Notes: generated by a model from the sequence alone, not told the origin. Positions 1 through 10,052 are shown, counted from the stretch's first letter. The stretch: 64,000 nt of DNA from an uncultured Oxalobacteraceae bacterium (GCA_946480015.1 CAMLIL010000014.1:1-64000), one strand, 5' to 3'. Made by a program: numbers and translations.

Positions 1-125
1 TGTCGGCTGAATCGCACCCGTTCTACACCGGCAAGCACAAGATCGTCGACACCGCTGGCCGCGTCGAGAAATTCCGCCAGAAATTCGGCGCAGTCGGTTC
101 GAAGACCGCCGTCGCCAACGGCTAA
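1..125 (+). CDS. rpmE2: 50S ribosomal protein L31 type B, C-terminal part
   Basis: Only the last 40 codons are in the window; the reading frame starts at base 3 and ends with TAA at 123-125. The translated tail contains [20 protein letters not shown] and ends in a lysine/alanine-rich stretch, which is the usual end of the zinc-independent (type B) L31. L31 joins the two ribosomal subunits across the central protuberance bridge. No Cys zinc ligands are visible in this part, in line with type B, but the N-terminus is outside the window. A strong rho-independent terminator follows directly. Confidence 0.93.
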   Translation, partial: SAESHPFYTGKHKIVDTAGRVEKFRQKFGAVGSKTAVANG

Positions 126-142
126 GTTTTACCGTGCCGCAC

Positions 143-172
143 AAAAAAAGCAGCCCACGGCTGCTTTTTTTT
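143..172 (+). terminator. rho-independent terminator of rpmE2
   Basis: The stem AGCAGCC/GGCTGCT with a 3-nt loop is flanked by an A-run on the left and eight T on the right. It starts 18 bases after the rpmE2 stop. The A-run would also let it work in the opposite direction. Confidence 0.9.
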
Positions 173-193
173 CGTTGATACTACGGGGAACCT

Positions 194-299
194 CGAAAAC
201 CTACTGCGCGGCGTAATTTCCGCCCTGCGATGCTCACCGTACCTTCGTACGGCTGCGCTTCTCGAACGAAACTTGCGCCGCTCGCTACGGCTTACCGAG
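194..299. repeat. structured palindromic intergenic repeat, copy A
   Basis: A large imperfect inverted repeat is centred on CCGTAC-CTTC-GTACGG at 237-252. It shares GAAAACCTACTGCGCG, CTGCGnTGCTCnCCGTAC, GTACGGCTGCGCTnCTCG and GCTCGCTACGG, in the same order, with the repeat at 50256-50377 read on the minus strand. The parts that differ between the copies lie in the two arms and remain self-complementary. It fills the gap between the rpmE2 terminator and the next gene. Confidence 0.7.
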
Positions 300-340
300 G
301 CTGCCCTGCTCTACCATTCCCGACTCGCCCTACGCTATCG

Positions 341-2077
341 ATGAAACCAGTCCGTCTCGCCGCCGCCGCCACCCTTGCCTTGCCGCGCTGGGCCCTGTAT
401 GCCCTGGGCCTGCTGTACATCCTGCCGGGCCTGATCGCGCGCGACCTGTGGAAGGACGACGCCAGCGGTTTCGGCATCATGTGGACCATGGCGCACGGCA
501 GCCTGAACGACTGGCTGCTGCCCAACATCGCCGGCCTGCCGACGGCCGACGAGGGCCCGCTGGCGTTCTGGTTCGGCGCGCTTTGCATCAAGCTGTTCGG
601 CTGGCTGCTGGGCGACGTCATGGCCGCGCGCGTGTCCACCATGGCCATCTTCGCCATCGGCACCACCTCGGTCTGGTACACCGCTTTCCATCTGGGCCGC
701 CGGCCCGAAGCCCAGCCACTGCGCCTGGCCTTCGGCGGCCAGCCCGAACCGGACGACTACGGCCGTACCCTGGCCGACACCGCGCTGCTGATCTACCTCG
801 GCTGCCTGGGCCTGCTGATGTTCAGCCACGAAACCCTGGCCGTGACCCTGCAAGGCGCGCTGCTGGCCTATTTCCTGTACCGCGCGGTGCGCTACGTCGA
901 GACGCCGTCGCCGCGCAATGCGGTGCTGATCGGCATGTCGCTGGGCGGCCTGGCGCTGGCGCGCGGCATCCCCACGCCGGTGGTGCTGCTGCTGACCCTC
1001 TTCCTGTCGACGCGTTTCCTGCAAATGCCCCCGGCGCGCGCGCTGGCCCACCTGGGCGTGGCCGTGCTGGCCGCGCTGGCGATCGCCGCCGTCTGGATCG
1101 TGCCGGCCAGCCTTGCGCGCCCTTACGGGCTGGCGCCGGTGACTACCTGGCTCAACTGGAACGCCGGCGAAATCGCGCTGCCGTCGATCAATTCGGTCAA
1201 GTTCTTCCTGCGCGTCGGGCTGTGGTTCTTCTGGCCGGCCTGGCCGTTTGCCGCCTGGGCCATCTATGCGTGGCGCCGCCAGAATCACCTGCTGCACATC
1301 GTGCTGCCGCTGTTTTTCGTCGGCGCCCTGACGCTGCTGATTCTGTGCGACCCGGCACCGGACAATGGCGACCTGCTCAGACTGCTGCCGCCGCTGGCCA
1401 TCATGGCCGCATTCGGCCTGCCGACCGTCAAGCGCGGCGCCATCAATGCCATCGACTGGTTCTCGGTGATGGTACTGACGATGATCGCGGGCGTGGTGTG
1501 GCTGTTCTGGGCCGCGCGCCTGACCGGCTGGCCGGCGCAGTTCGCCAGGAACGTGCTCAAACTGCTGCCCGGGTATACACCGGAATTCGGCGCGATTGCC
1601 TTCATCGTCGCCGCCGCCGCCAGCGTCGGCTGGATCGCGCTGGTGCACTGGCGCCTGTCGCGCCAGCCCTCGGTGCTATGGCGCGCGGTGGTGCTGTCCT
1701 CGGGCGGCCTGATCCTGCTGTGGGTCATGCTGATGACGCTGTTCCTGCCCGATCTGAACTACAGCAAGAGCTACGCCACGGTGGCGCGCCAGCTGGCGCA
1801 GCAGGTACCGGCGGGCACGCGCTGCATCGATGCGAACGTCGGGCGGCCACAGCGCGCCTCGCTGGCGTTTTACGGCGCGCTGCCGTTTTCCGGCGCCGAT
1901 AAGGCCGGCAGCTGCGACGTGCTGCTGCTGCAGGACAGTGTCAGGCTGCGCGACGAGCGCGAGCCGCTGCTGCCGCATGGCGCGGCCGACTGGGGCCTGC
2001 TATGGGAAGGCAAGCGCGCGACCGACCACGACGAGCGCTTCAAGCTCTACCAGCGCCGCCGTCCCGCGCCGCAGTAA
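341..2077 (+). CDS. polytopic membrane glycosyltransferase (GT39/ArnT-like)
   Basis: A protein of 578 residues with about a dozen hydrophobic segments, a first periplasmic loop containing acidic residues (KDDASG, then TADEGPLAFW), and a soluble C-terminal tail. This is the layout of PMT/ArnT-type enzymes, which move a sugar from a polyprenyl-phosphate carrier to lipid or protein on the outer face of the inner membrane. The ATG at 341 is chosen because everything upstream in the same frame lies inside repeat copy A. The substrate cannot be read from the sequence, and similarity to the family is moderate. It converges on the permease gene with a 2-base gap. Confidence 0.72.
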   Translation: MKPVRLAAAATLALPRWALYALGLLYILPGLIARDLWKDDASGFGIMWTMAHGSLNDWLLPNIAGLPTADEGPLAFWFGALCIKLFGWLLGDVMAARVSTMAIFAIGTTSVWYTAFHLGRRPEAQPLRLAFGGQPEPDDYGRTLADTALLIYLGCLGLLMFSHETLAVTLQGALLAYFLYRAVRYVETPSPRNAVLIGMSLGGLALARGIPTPVVLLLTLFLSTRFLQMPPARALAHLGVAVLAALAIAAVWIVPASLARPYGLAPVTTWLNWNAGEIALPSINSVKFFLRVGLWFFWPAWPFAAWAIYAWRRQNHLLHIVLPLFFVGALTLLILCDPAPDNGDLLRLLPPLAIMAAFGLPTVKRGAINAIDWFSVMVLTMIAGVVWLFWAARLTGWPAQFARNVLKLLPGYTPEFGAIAFIVAAAASVGWIALVHWRLSRQPSVLWRAVVLSSGGLILLWVMLMTLFLPDLNYSKSYATVARQLAQQVPAGTRCIDANVGRPQRASLAFYGALPFSGADKAGSCDVLLLQDSVRLRDEREPLLPHGAADWGLLWEGKRATDHDERFKLYQRRRPAPQ

Positions 2078-2079
2078 GC

Positions 2080-4044
2080 CTATACCTTCATCGGCAGGAT
2101 CACCATCTGCAGCCCTTCCAGGTGCAGACGGCGCTGCACGGCCAGGGCGGCCTGGTTGTGCAGCACGCGGGTGAACCAGTTGTCGCTGGCGAAAATCAGC
2201 TTGCTGGTGAAGAAAATCGAGTTGGGGTATTCGCGGTTGATCTCTTCGCACAGCTTGGTGATCTCGTCGACCGCATCGGTGCCGAAGCTCAGGTAGGACG
2301 ACGAGGCCATGCCGTGGCTGTGGCAGAAATCGACGAAAAACTCGAGCGTCTGGGCGGCCTCTTCGCGCATTTTCTCCATCGCCCCTTCGCCACCGTAGGC
2401 ATGCGAATCGACGGTGCGGGCATTGACGAACAGGAAGTTCTTGAAGTGCCCCGGGAACATGCGCAGCACCCACAGCAAGGCATGCAGGCCGCCTCCGCGC
2501 GAGGAACCAACGATGAACACCGCCGTCTGGTCATCCGGGTTCGGTTCGACCGCGCCTTCGACCGGGCCGAAGGGCTGGTTGGCGAACACCTCGTCGACCG
2601 AGTGGATCGCCTGTTTGGTTTCGCGGTAATGCTTGCGGATGGTGATGCACAGCGCCGCGATGGCGCCGATGATCACCACCGTGGCCCAGCCGCCCTCGGC
2701 GAAGCGCTTGATCAGCAGGATCGTCAGGATGCCGGCGCAGATCACGAAGCCCAGCGCCGACAGCAGCAGGCGGCGCACCCAGCCACTGCCGTGGGTCGCG
2801 CGCCCCTGCCACCAGTACAGGCACAGGCCGAACAGCGAGATGGCGAAGGTGAGGAACACCGAGATCGAGTACAGCACCACCAGCAGGGTGACCTTGCCCT
2901 CGGTCCAGAACAGGATCGCCAGCGCCGCGATGCCCATGACCAGAATGCCGTTCTGGGTCACCAGGCGGGTCGACAGGTAGCGGAATTTGTGCGGCACCCA
3001 GGAATCGCTGGCCATATTCGACAGCACCGAGGGGCCGCCCAGAAAGCCGGTATTGGCCGCCACGAACAGCAGGCCGGCCTCGAACGCCAGCACCACCACC
3101 AGCAGGACCTGGTTGACCACCGCTCCGCCCAGGCCCATGCTTTCGATGATGGCCTTGAAGGTCGAGGCGTTCAGGGTCTGGCCCGGCACATGCTGGGCAT
3201 TCCAGAGCAGGTACAGCAGGATGATGCCGGAGGCGGTAAACGCCAGCGACAGCGCCATGTACAGCATGGTCATCTTGCCGGTGCGCACGCGCGGCTCGGC
3301 CAGCAGGTTGACGTTGTTCGACACCGCTTCCAGGCCGGTATAGGTGCCGCCGCCCTGCGAATAGGCCAGCAGCAGCATGCCGGCCACCCCGGTCCAGCCG
3401 ATGCCGTCGGCCAGATGGGAGGTCTCGGCCATGGTGGCGGGAATCAGTTCGGGCAGGTGCGAGGCGTGCGCCACGATGCCGTAGACGATCAGCACCAGGT
3501 GGGTGGCGACGAAGCCGAGGAAGATCGGCAGCAGAATCTGGATGGCCTCCTTCAGGCCGCGCAGGTTCATGATGATCAATAGCCCGATGAAGAAGGCGGA
3601 CGCCCATATCTTATAGGGCTGGAAGCCGAGCGGCAGGAACGAGGCCAGCGCGTCGACGCCGGAAGCGATCGAAATGGCAATGGTCAGCACATAATCGAGC
3701 ACCAGCGCGCAGCCCGACACCAGGCCGAGATAGGGGCCGACCAGCTTGGTGGCCACGCGGTAGCCGCCGCCACCGGTCGGAAACAGTTCGATCACCTGGT
3801 TGTAGGCCAGTGCGATGACGAACACCGTGACCGCGGTGGCGATGGCCATGTACAGCCCCAGGTGGGTGTGGCCGCCAAGGGCGTGGAAGGTTTCTTCCGG
3901 ACCATATGCGGAGGAGGACAAACCGTCCGCACCGAGGCCGACCCAGGCCAGGAACGCCACCAGCGCCATCGAATGACGGGTTTCGCTCTTCATCGGGTCG
4001 AGCGCTTTACCGAGGATTATTTCGCGGATTTTTGTGTTCTTCAT
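2080..4044 (-). CDS. APC-superfamily amino acid/cation permease
   Basis: A protein of 654 residues with 12 or so membrane spans in the first 480 residues, followed by a cytosolic domain of roughly 170 residues. The N-terminal region has SSSAYGPEE and, after it, FPTGGGGYRVATKLVGP, which fit the unwound-helix motifs of APC transporters. Proteins of this type in betaproteobacteria are annotated as amino acid permeases; the extended cytosolic C-terminus is also seen in potassium-transport relatives. The ATG at 4044 (MKNTK) is preferred; one at 4059 would add five residues. Neither has a clear ribosome binding site. Substrate unknown. Confidence 0.78.
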   Translation of the reverse strand: MKNTKIREIILGKALDPMKSETRHSMALVAFLAWVGLGADGLSSSAYGPEETFHALGGHTHLGLYMAIATAVTVFVIALAYNQVIELFPTGGGGYRVATKLVGPYLGLVSGCALVLDYVLTIAISIASGVDALASFLPLGFQPYKIWASAFFIGLLIIMNLRGLKEAIQILLPIFLGFVATHLVLIVYGIVAHASHLPELIPATMAETSHLADGIGWTGVAGMLLLAYSQGGGTYTGLEAVSNNVNLLAEPRVRTGKMTMLYMALSLAFTASGIILLYLLWNAQHVPGQTLNASTFKAIIESMGLGGAVVNQVLLVVVLAFEAGLLFVAANTGFLGGPSVLSNMASDSWVPHKFRYLSTRLVTQNGILVMGIAALAILFWTEGKVTLLVVLYSISVFLTFAISLFGLCLYWWQGRATHGSGWVRRLLLSALGFVICAGILTILLIKRFAEGGWATVVIIGAIAALCITIRKHYRETKQAIHSVDEVFANQPFGPVEGAVEPNPDDQTAVFIVGSSRGGGLHALLWVLRMFPGHFKNFLFVNARTVDSHAYGGEGAMEKMREEAAQTLEFFVDFCHSHGMASSSYLSFGTDAVDEITKLCEEINREYPNSIFFTSKLIFASDNWFTRVLHNQAALAVQRRLHLEGLQMVILPMKV

Positions 4045-4150
4045 CGTGCGCGCCGGCATGGGAAGCCAGCGTCGAAGCCAAGAGTAGCCGAGATGATACG
4101 CCGATCCCGCCGCTCATGACACTAGGCAATGCGGGCGACAGGCGAAAGAG

Positions 4151-4179
4151 TTGCCCAAGCTGGCCAAATCGGCCATAAT
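4151..4179 (+). promoter_or_regulatory. sigma-70 promoter of tRNA-Leu
   Basis: TTGCCC at 4151-4156 and CATAAT at 4174-4179 are separated by 17 bases. The predicted start is only a few bases before the tRNA 5' end at 4192, as is common for single tRNA genes. Confidence 0.65.
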
Positions 4180-4191
4180 GCGGGTCGCGTT

Positions 4192-4278
4192 GCCGGGATG
4201 GCGGAATAGGTAGACGCACGGGACTCAAAATCCCGCGCTGGAGACAGCGTGCCGGTTCGATTCCGGCTCCCGGCACCA
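4192..4278 (+). tRNA. tRNA-Leu (anticodon CAA)
   Basis: The sequence folds as a cloverleaf: acceptor GCCGGGA paired with TCCCGGC, anticodon stem CGGGA/TCCCG with loop CTCAAAA (anticodon CAA at 4226-4228), the long variable arm typical of leucine tRNAs (CGCTG...CAGCG), the T loop TTCGATT and an encoded CCA end. It reads UUG codons. A promoter lies directly upstream and a terminator follows at 4311. No integrated element uses this tRNA. Confidence 0.96.
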
Positions 4279-4310
4279 ACGTGAGCCTAGAAGCTCAGCA
4301 AAATTGATGG

Positions 4311-4344
4311 CCCGCGTCGCGCAGTGCGAGACTGCGGGTTTTTT
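4311..4344 (+). terminator. rho-independent terminator after tRNA-Leu
   Basis: CCCGC at 4311-4315 pairs with GCGGG at 4334-4338; an inner TCGC/GCGA pairing adds to the stem, and six T follow. Confidence 0.75.
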
Positions 4345-4382
4345 GTTGTCCGCAAGCCCATTTTCACGCCAACTCCCGCCAC

Positions 4383-5420
4383 ATGCAGCTCGAATCGATC
4401 CGTCAGCGCCTGCGCGACTTGGGCGCCCTGCCCCTGCATGAACAGCGCGTGCTGCGCGACTGGGTGCTGGGCCGTCCGCGCGACCAGGGCCGGCGCCGTC
4501 CCGGCGACTTCCTGCCGCTGCCGGTGCGCACCGGCTTGCCTGGCCTGGATGCCGAGCTGCAAGCGATGGCCAGCCTGGTGTCCATGCATCCGGGCGAAGA
4601 CGGCTCGGCGCGCCTGCTGGTGGGCCTGGCCGACGGCCAGATGGTGGAAAGCGTGCTGTTGCCGCGTGACGGCCTGTGCGTGTCCAGCCAGGTCGGCTGC
4701 GCGGTCGGCTGCCAGTTCTGCATGACCGGACGCGAGGGACTGATCCGCCAGGTCAGCAGCGGCGAGATCATTGCCCAGGTGGTGCTGGCGCGCAGCCTGC
4801 GTGCGGTCAAGAAGGTGGTGTTCATGGGCATGGGCGAGCCGGCCCACAATCTCGACAATGTGCTCGAGGCCATCGACCTGCTCGGCACCGAGGGCAATAT
4901 CGGCCACAAGAACCTGGTGTTTTCCACCGTGGGCGACGCGCGCGTGTTCGAACGCTTGCCGCACGGCGCGGTCAAGCCGGCGCTGGCGCTGTCGCTGCAC
5001 ACCACCAAGGCGGCACTGCGCGCCGAGCTGCTGCCGCGCGCGCCGCGCATCAGTCCCGACGAACTGGTCGAGCAGGGCGAAGCGTACGCGCGCCTGACCG
5101 CTTATCCAGTGCAATACCAGTGGACCTTGCTCGACGGCGTCAACGATGGCGCCGACGAACTCGATGGCATCGTGCGCCTGTTGAAAGGCAAATACGCCGT
5201 GTTGAACATGATTCCGTATAACACCATCCCCGATCTGGCCTTTCGCCGCCCCAGCTGGGAAAAGGCGCGCGCCATCGCCCAGGTGCTGCATCAGCGCGGC
5301 GTGCTGACCAAGCTGCGCGATTCGGCCGGGCAGGATGTCGACGGCGGCTGCGGCCAGCTGCGCGCCCGCGCCGCCTCTCCGCGCCGGCGCACCATTCCCA
5401 TCGTCACGCCAGCCGGCTGA
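4383..5420 (+). CDS. RlmN-like radical-SAM RNA methyltransferase (paralogue)
   Basis: A protein of 345 residues. It has the iron-sulfur motif CAVGCQFC, the SAM-binding FMGMGEP motif, the Cys before the cluster (GLCVSSQVGC, equivalent to Cys118 of E. coli RlmN) and the C-terminal Cys in GGCGQL (equivalent to Cys355). RlmN makes 2-methyladenosine in 23S rRNA and some tRNAs through a methyl-Cys intermediate, and all residues needed for that chemistry are present. It is shorter than RlmN (about 380) and has GREGLIRQVSSGEI where RlmN has a different segment. It looks like the second RlmN-type protein found in some betaproteobacteria; its RNA target is unknown. Confidence 0.8.
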   Translation: MQLESIRQRLRDLGALPLHEQRVLRDWVLGRPRDQGRRRPGDFLPLPVRTGLPGLDAELQAMASLVSMHPGEDGSARLLVGLADGQMVESVLLPRDGLCVSSQVGCAVGCQFCMTGREGLIRQVSSGEIIAQVVLARSLRAVKKVVFMGMGEPAHNLDNVLEAIDLLGTEGNIGHKNLVFSTVGDARVFERLPHGAVKPALALSLHTTKAALRAELLPRAPRISPDELVEQGEAYARLTAYPVQYQWTLLDGVNDGADELDGIVRLLKGKYAVLNMIPYNTIPDLAFRRPSWEKARAIAQVLHQRGVLTKLRDSAGQDVDGGCGQLRARAASPRRRTIPIVTPAG

Positions 5421-5454
5421 CAGCCCTGCCCCCCCTGGCTCGTAGCTGCTGCAC

Positions 5455-6612
5455 CTACATGCGTTCGGGTTGCGCGTGCGCCAGCGGCGCCGGGGCACGG
5501 CGCGCCGCCAGATCGTGGTACAGGGCCGTGTAATTGCTGGCCATGCGTTCGGCGGTAAACAGTTCGCTGTAGCGCGCTTCGGCGCGCCGTCCCATGGCGG
5601 CAGCCAGCTCGGGCTGCTCCCACAAGATGCGCATGGCGGCGCGCAGCGCCACCGGGTCGCACGGGGGCACCACCAGGCCGGTCTGGCCGTCGACGTTAAT
5701 GTAGCTGGTGCCGGTACCGATTTCGCATGAAATCATGGGCTTGCCGTACATCGCCCCTTCCAGCAGCGAGATGCCGAACGCTTCCGAGCGCAGGTGCGAG
5801 GGAAATGCCATCGCGTAGCACAGGGTCAGCAGGGCTACCTTGTCGAGTTCGTCGACCGCGCCGGCGAACAGCACGTGGCGCAAGCCCAGCCGTTCGGCCT
5901 GGGCCTTGAGTTCCATCTCGATCGGGCCGGCGCCCACGATCACGACCGGAAACTCGGTGCCGGCCATGGCGTCGAGCAGGAATTGCAAGCCCTTGTAATA
6001 ACGCAAGACGCCGATGAACAGGAAGAAGCGCCGGCCCTGGGTGGCGCGGCGCCAGTAGTCCAGGCGGGCGGCGTCGGCGGCCGGATAAATGGTCTTGTCG
6101 AGGCCGTAGGTGATGATGCGGGTCTTGTCGCGGTAGCGCTCCAGCACCGTGGACGAGGCCAGGTAGTTGGGCGAGGTGGCGACGATGGTGTCGATGCTTT
6201 GCAGAAAGCGATGCTTGAGCGGCTGGTACAGGCGCAGCAGCTTTTGCTGGCGCACGATGTCGGAATGGTAAGTGACCAGGGTCGGCTTTTTCACCCGGGC
6301 CAGAAAGTGCGCCAGGTCCATGAAGGGCCAGGGAAAGTGGTAATGCACGACGTCGCAGTCGGCGGCCAGGCGCGCCAGCTTGCCCACGGCGCTCAGCGAT
6401 ACGCTGTTCGAGGCGATTTCAAAGTCCTGGCGGGCGCGATGGACGCGATGGCCCTCGAACTGGAAATCGAAGCCGGACTTCTGGCGCGTCAGCGTCAGGA
6501 CCTGGTTGTCCACGCCAAGGCGCCCGGTTCCCACGCACATCTGGCGGATGACCTGTTCGATCCCGCCAACCGAGTCCGGGTAGTAGGTCTTGTAAAAATG
6601 AAGGACACGCAT
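5455..6612 (-). CDS. glycosyltransferase family 4 (WbpZ-like, D-rhamnan synthesis)
   Basis: A GT-B fold glycosyltransferase of 385 residues. The N-terminus has the glycine-rich acceptor loop (YYPDSVGGIEQV) and the C-terminal half the donor-binding segment ending in EAFGISLLEGAMYGKPMISCE, the E-x7-E pattern of family GT4. It is last in the leftward set gmd-rmd-GT-GT, the same enzymes as in the Pseudomonas A-band (D-rhamnan) locus, where WbpX, WbpY and WbpZ add D-rhamnose. By that context it probably transfers D-rhamnose from GDP-D-rhamnose, or starts the chain. It begins 24 bases after the previous gene. Confidence 0.75.
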   Translation of the reverse strand: MRVLHFYKTYYPDSVGGIEQVIRQMCVGTGRLGVDNQVLTLTRQKSGFDFQFEGHRVHRARQDFEIASNSVSLSAVGKLARLAADCDVVHYHFPWPFMDLAHFLARVKKPTLVTYHSDIVRQQKLLRLYQPLKHRFLQSIDTIVATSPNYLASSTVLERYRDKTRIITYGLDKTIYPAADAARLDYWRRATQGRRFFLFIGVLRYYKGLQFLLDAMAGTEFPVVIVGAGPIEMELKAQAERLGLRHVLFAGAVDELDKVALLTLCYAMAFPSHLRSEAFGISLLEGAMYGKPMISCEIGTGTSYINVDGQTGLVVPPCDPVALRAAMRILWEQPELAAAMGRRAEARYSELFTAERMASNYTALYHDLAARRAPAPLAHAQPERM

Positions 6613-6636
6613 AGAAAGGCGGCTCGGCGGCGTTAC

Positions 6637-7767
6637 TTAATGTGAAAGGACAGCATGATACACGGCAGCGGTCTGATGCGCCGTGGCTTGCCAGGTCAGC
6701 TGGGCGGCACGGCGCCGCCCGGCGGCAATGCAGCGCTCGCGCAAGGCATTGTCACGGGTCAGTGCCAGCATGGCCGCACCGATCTCGCCAGCGTTTTCCG
6801 GATCGACGTCGACGGCCGCGCCCTGGGTCACCTCGGGCAGCGAACTGGCCGTGGACGCGACCACCGGCACGCCGGAGGCGAACGCTTCGACGACGGGAAT
6901 GCCGAAGCCTTCATACAGCGAGGGAAAGACGAATACGCCGGCGCCGGCGTAGAGATGGCGCAGCTGGGCGGCCCCGGTCAGCTGATTGAGCCAGATGACC
7001 CGTTCGCCATCGTGGCGGGCGCCGGCGATGCGGGCAAGCAGCTCCTGGCAGCGCCAGCCGGCGCTGCCGACAATGACCAGCTGGTGCTCGGCGCGCACGG
7101 CGGCGGGCAGGGCCAGATAGGCGTCCAGCAGGCGCTCGACATTCTTGCGCGGCTGCAAGGTTCCAACGAACAGGAAGTAGCCGGGCGTGAGTCCGTGGGC
7201 TGCCAGAGCCGCCGCCACGGCTTGCGGGTCGCAGGGCGTCAGCCAGGCGGCATCGACGCCGTCATGGACGACACTGATGCGGCGCTGGTCGACGCCGAAG
7301 CACTCGACCAGCTCGTCGATGGCGAAATGCGACACGGCGATGATGTGGTCGGCCTTCTGCGCGGCGCGTTTCTGCATCCAGTTCTTGAAACGGCGCAAAC
7401 GCGGGCTGCACCACTGCGGATAACGGATTGGCAAGGCATCGTGCAGGGTTGCCACCACGGGGCAGTCCATGCGCACCACACGGTAGTCGGTCACATGAAA
7501 AATATCGGTCGGCATGTGCATGCGGTGCACCGCCGGGGTCAGCAGATCGGTCAGGGTGGCCGCTTCGAACGATCGAGGCAGCGCCTGGCCCACGCTGATC
7601 GCACCGGCGCCGCGCGCGGGCGGATAGGAAAACGCGTTGACGGTGCAGCCGGCCTGGGGAAGATGGTGCAGCAAGGCATCGGTGTAGACGCCGATGCCAT
7701 CGAGGCGTCCTCCGGTCAAGCCAGGTTCGATCATGGTCGTTCCCAGGCCGACCCGCACCAGGCTCAC
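6637..7767 (-). CDS. glycosyltransferase family 4 (WbpY-like D-rhamnosyltransferase)
   Basis: A protein of 376 residues of the GT4 type. N-terminal GGRLDGIGVYT loop, central GYFLFVGTLQPRKNVERLL (nucleotide-sugar domain start) and ...YEGFGIPVVEAFASGVPVVAS near residue 290, which holds the E-x7-E motif. Its start overlaps the end of rmd by four bases (ATGA), indicating translational coupling. Together with gmd and rmd this supports transfer of D-rhamnose to a cytosolic polysaccharide; the linkage cannot be deduced. Confidence 0.77.
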   Translation of the reverse strand: MSLVRVGLGTTMIEPGLTGGRLDGIGVYTDALLHHLPQAGCTVNAFSYPPARGAGAISVGQALPRSFEAATLTDLLTPAVHRMHMPTDIFHVTDYRVVRMDCPVVATLHDALPIRYPQWCSPRLRRFKNWMQKRAAQKADHIIAVSHFAIDELVECFGVDQRRISVVHDGVDAAWLTPCDPQAVAAALAAHGLTPGYFLFVGTLQPRKNVERLLDAYLALPAAVRAEHQLVIVGSAGWRCQELLARIAGARHDGERVIWLNQLTGAAQLRHLYAGAGVFVFPSLYEGFGIPVVEAFASGVPVVASTASSLPEVTQGAAVDVDPENAGEIGAAMLALTRDNALRERCIAAGRRRAAQLTWQATAHQTAAVYHAVLSH

Positions 7768-8705
7768 GCCTGATACATCCAGCGCAGCGTTTCGGGCAGC
7801 GGGGTAGGAGCGATGGCGCCGATGACGCTGCTGAGCTTATCGTTGCTGCCGACCAGGGTCAGCACTTCCTTGGGGCGCACAAAGGCGGGATTGACCTGCA
7901 CATCGATGCCGTAACCGGCGATGTCGGCCATGACGTCGATGACGCCGCTGAGCGAATGCCCCAGGCCGGAGCAGACGTTGAACGATTCCCCGGCCGGACT
8001 GACCGCAAGCAGGCGGCGGTAGCTTTGCGCCACCATGCGCACGTCGGAAAAATCGCGCTCGACCTTCAAGTTGCCCAATTCGATAGCGCGCGCGCCTTTG
8101 CGGAAATGGGAAACGATTTTGGGCAGCAGGAAATTCTCGGTCTGGCCCACGCCGGTGTAATTGAAGGGGCGGACGATAATGATTGGCAACTTATCGGTCC
8201 ACAGCTGGGCCATGTGTTCCATGGCCAGCTTGCTGACGGCGTAATCGTTGGCCGGGGCCGGGGCCACGCTTTCGTCGATCACCCCTGCGCAGGCATTGCC
8301 GTACACATTGGCGGACGAGGCCAGCAACACGGCCGAGGGGAGGTGACGCTGGGCCGCCAGGGCTTCGAGCAGGTTGCGGGTACCGAGAATGTTGACGCGG
8401 TAAATCAGGTCTGCGTTCGAGTGGGCCACGAAGGCGATGCCGGCCAGGTGCGCCACGACGTCCGGCTGCACCTGTTCGACCATGGCGGTCACGGCGGCCC
8501 GGTCGCACAGGTCGAGCGTGAATACGTTCGGACCATGGGCTTCGCCCGGCAGCGCGGTGCCGAATACTTCGTAGCCGGCCGCGGCCAGTTCGCGCGCGAG
8601 GTAGCGGCCGGTAAAGCCGTGCAAGCCGGTGATCAGGGCACGCTTGCCCACGCCCTCGCCGGCCAGGGCGAGGGTCGAGACGTTCTGTATACCTATCCGT
8701 TTCAT
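7764..8705 (-). CDS. rmd: GDP-6-deoxy-D-mannose reductase
   Basis: A short-chain dehydrogenase/reductase of 313 residues of the extended type. The nucleotide-binding motif GLHGFTGRYL begins near residue 27 and the catalytic YAVSK near residue 152, with SSANVYG before it. Rmd reduces GDP-4-keto-6-deoxy-D-mannose to GDP-D-rhamnose with NAD(P)H. The product of the gene directly upstream (gmd) is its substrate. One base separates it from the gmd stop, and it overlaps the next glycosyltransferase by four bases, so the cassette is a single operon. Confidence 0.85.
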   Translation of the reverse strand: MKRIGIQNVSTLALAGEGVGKRALITGLHGFTGRYLARELAAAGYEVFGTALPGEAHGPNVFTLDLCDRAAVTAMVEQVQPDVVAHLAGIAFVAHSNADLIYRVNILGTRNLLEALAAQRHLPSAVLLASSANVYGNACAGVIDESVAPAPANDYAVSKLAMEHMAQLWTDKLPIIIVRPFNYTGVGQTENFLLPKIVSHFRKGARAIELGNLKVERDFSDVRMVAQSYRRLLAVSPAGESFNVCSGLGHSLSGVIDVMADIAGYGIDVQVNPAFVRPKEVLTLVGSNDKLSSVIGAIAPTPLPETLRWMYQA

Positions 8706-8706
8706 A

Positions 8707-9750
<1,044 letters not shown>

Positions 9751-10001
9751 TTAGTTGGTCGTATTTGAAACTCAGGGGCACGGGCCTGGTGAAATGCCAA
9801 ATGGCTTTTGAACAACGCAGCATTGTAACAGAAGCGACTTTGCTACTTCGCGGTCAACAAGAAATTCGTGCTATATCAATAACTATTTCGCCATCATTAT
9901 GCCTTGAATTCATGCGCGCACGATTCGGCATTACGCATTGTTACTTGTGTATTGAGATGTCTTTAAGTGTAGGCGGATCGTTACGAAGTTAACGCGTCGC
10001 C
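9751..10001. other. AT-rich intergenic region upstream of gmd
   Basis: No gene is seen. The region is clearly richer in A and T than the surrounding genes and presumably contains the leftward promoter of the rhamnose operon. A TACAAT sequence (minus strand, complement of ATTGTA near 9823) could be a -10 box, but I find no matching -35 at the right distance. Confidence 0.4.
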
Positions 10002-10037
10002 CAAAAAGAAACGGCCAGTTCCGCATGGAACTGGCCG
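10002..10037 (-). terminator. rho-independent terminator of maeB
   Basis: A perfect 11-base stem CGGCCAGTTCC/GGAACTGGCCG (10012-10037) with loop GCAT. On the minus strand it is followed by a T-rich run (TTTCTTTTT), so it serves the leftward malic enzyme gene. Confidence 0.85.
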
Positions 10038-10052
10038 CAATGGGGACTAATC

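Noticed and set aside
4192..4278. tRNA-Leu as an integration site
   Set aside because: No integrase, no repeat of the tRNA 3' end and no composition change are found on either side.
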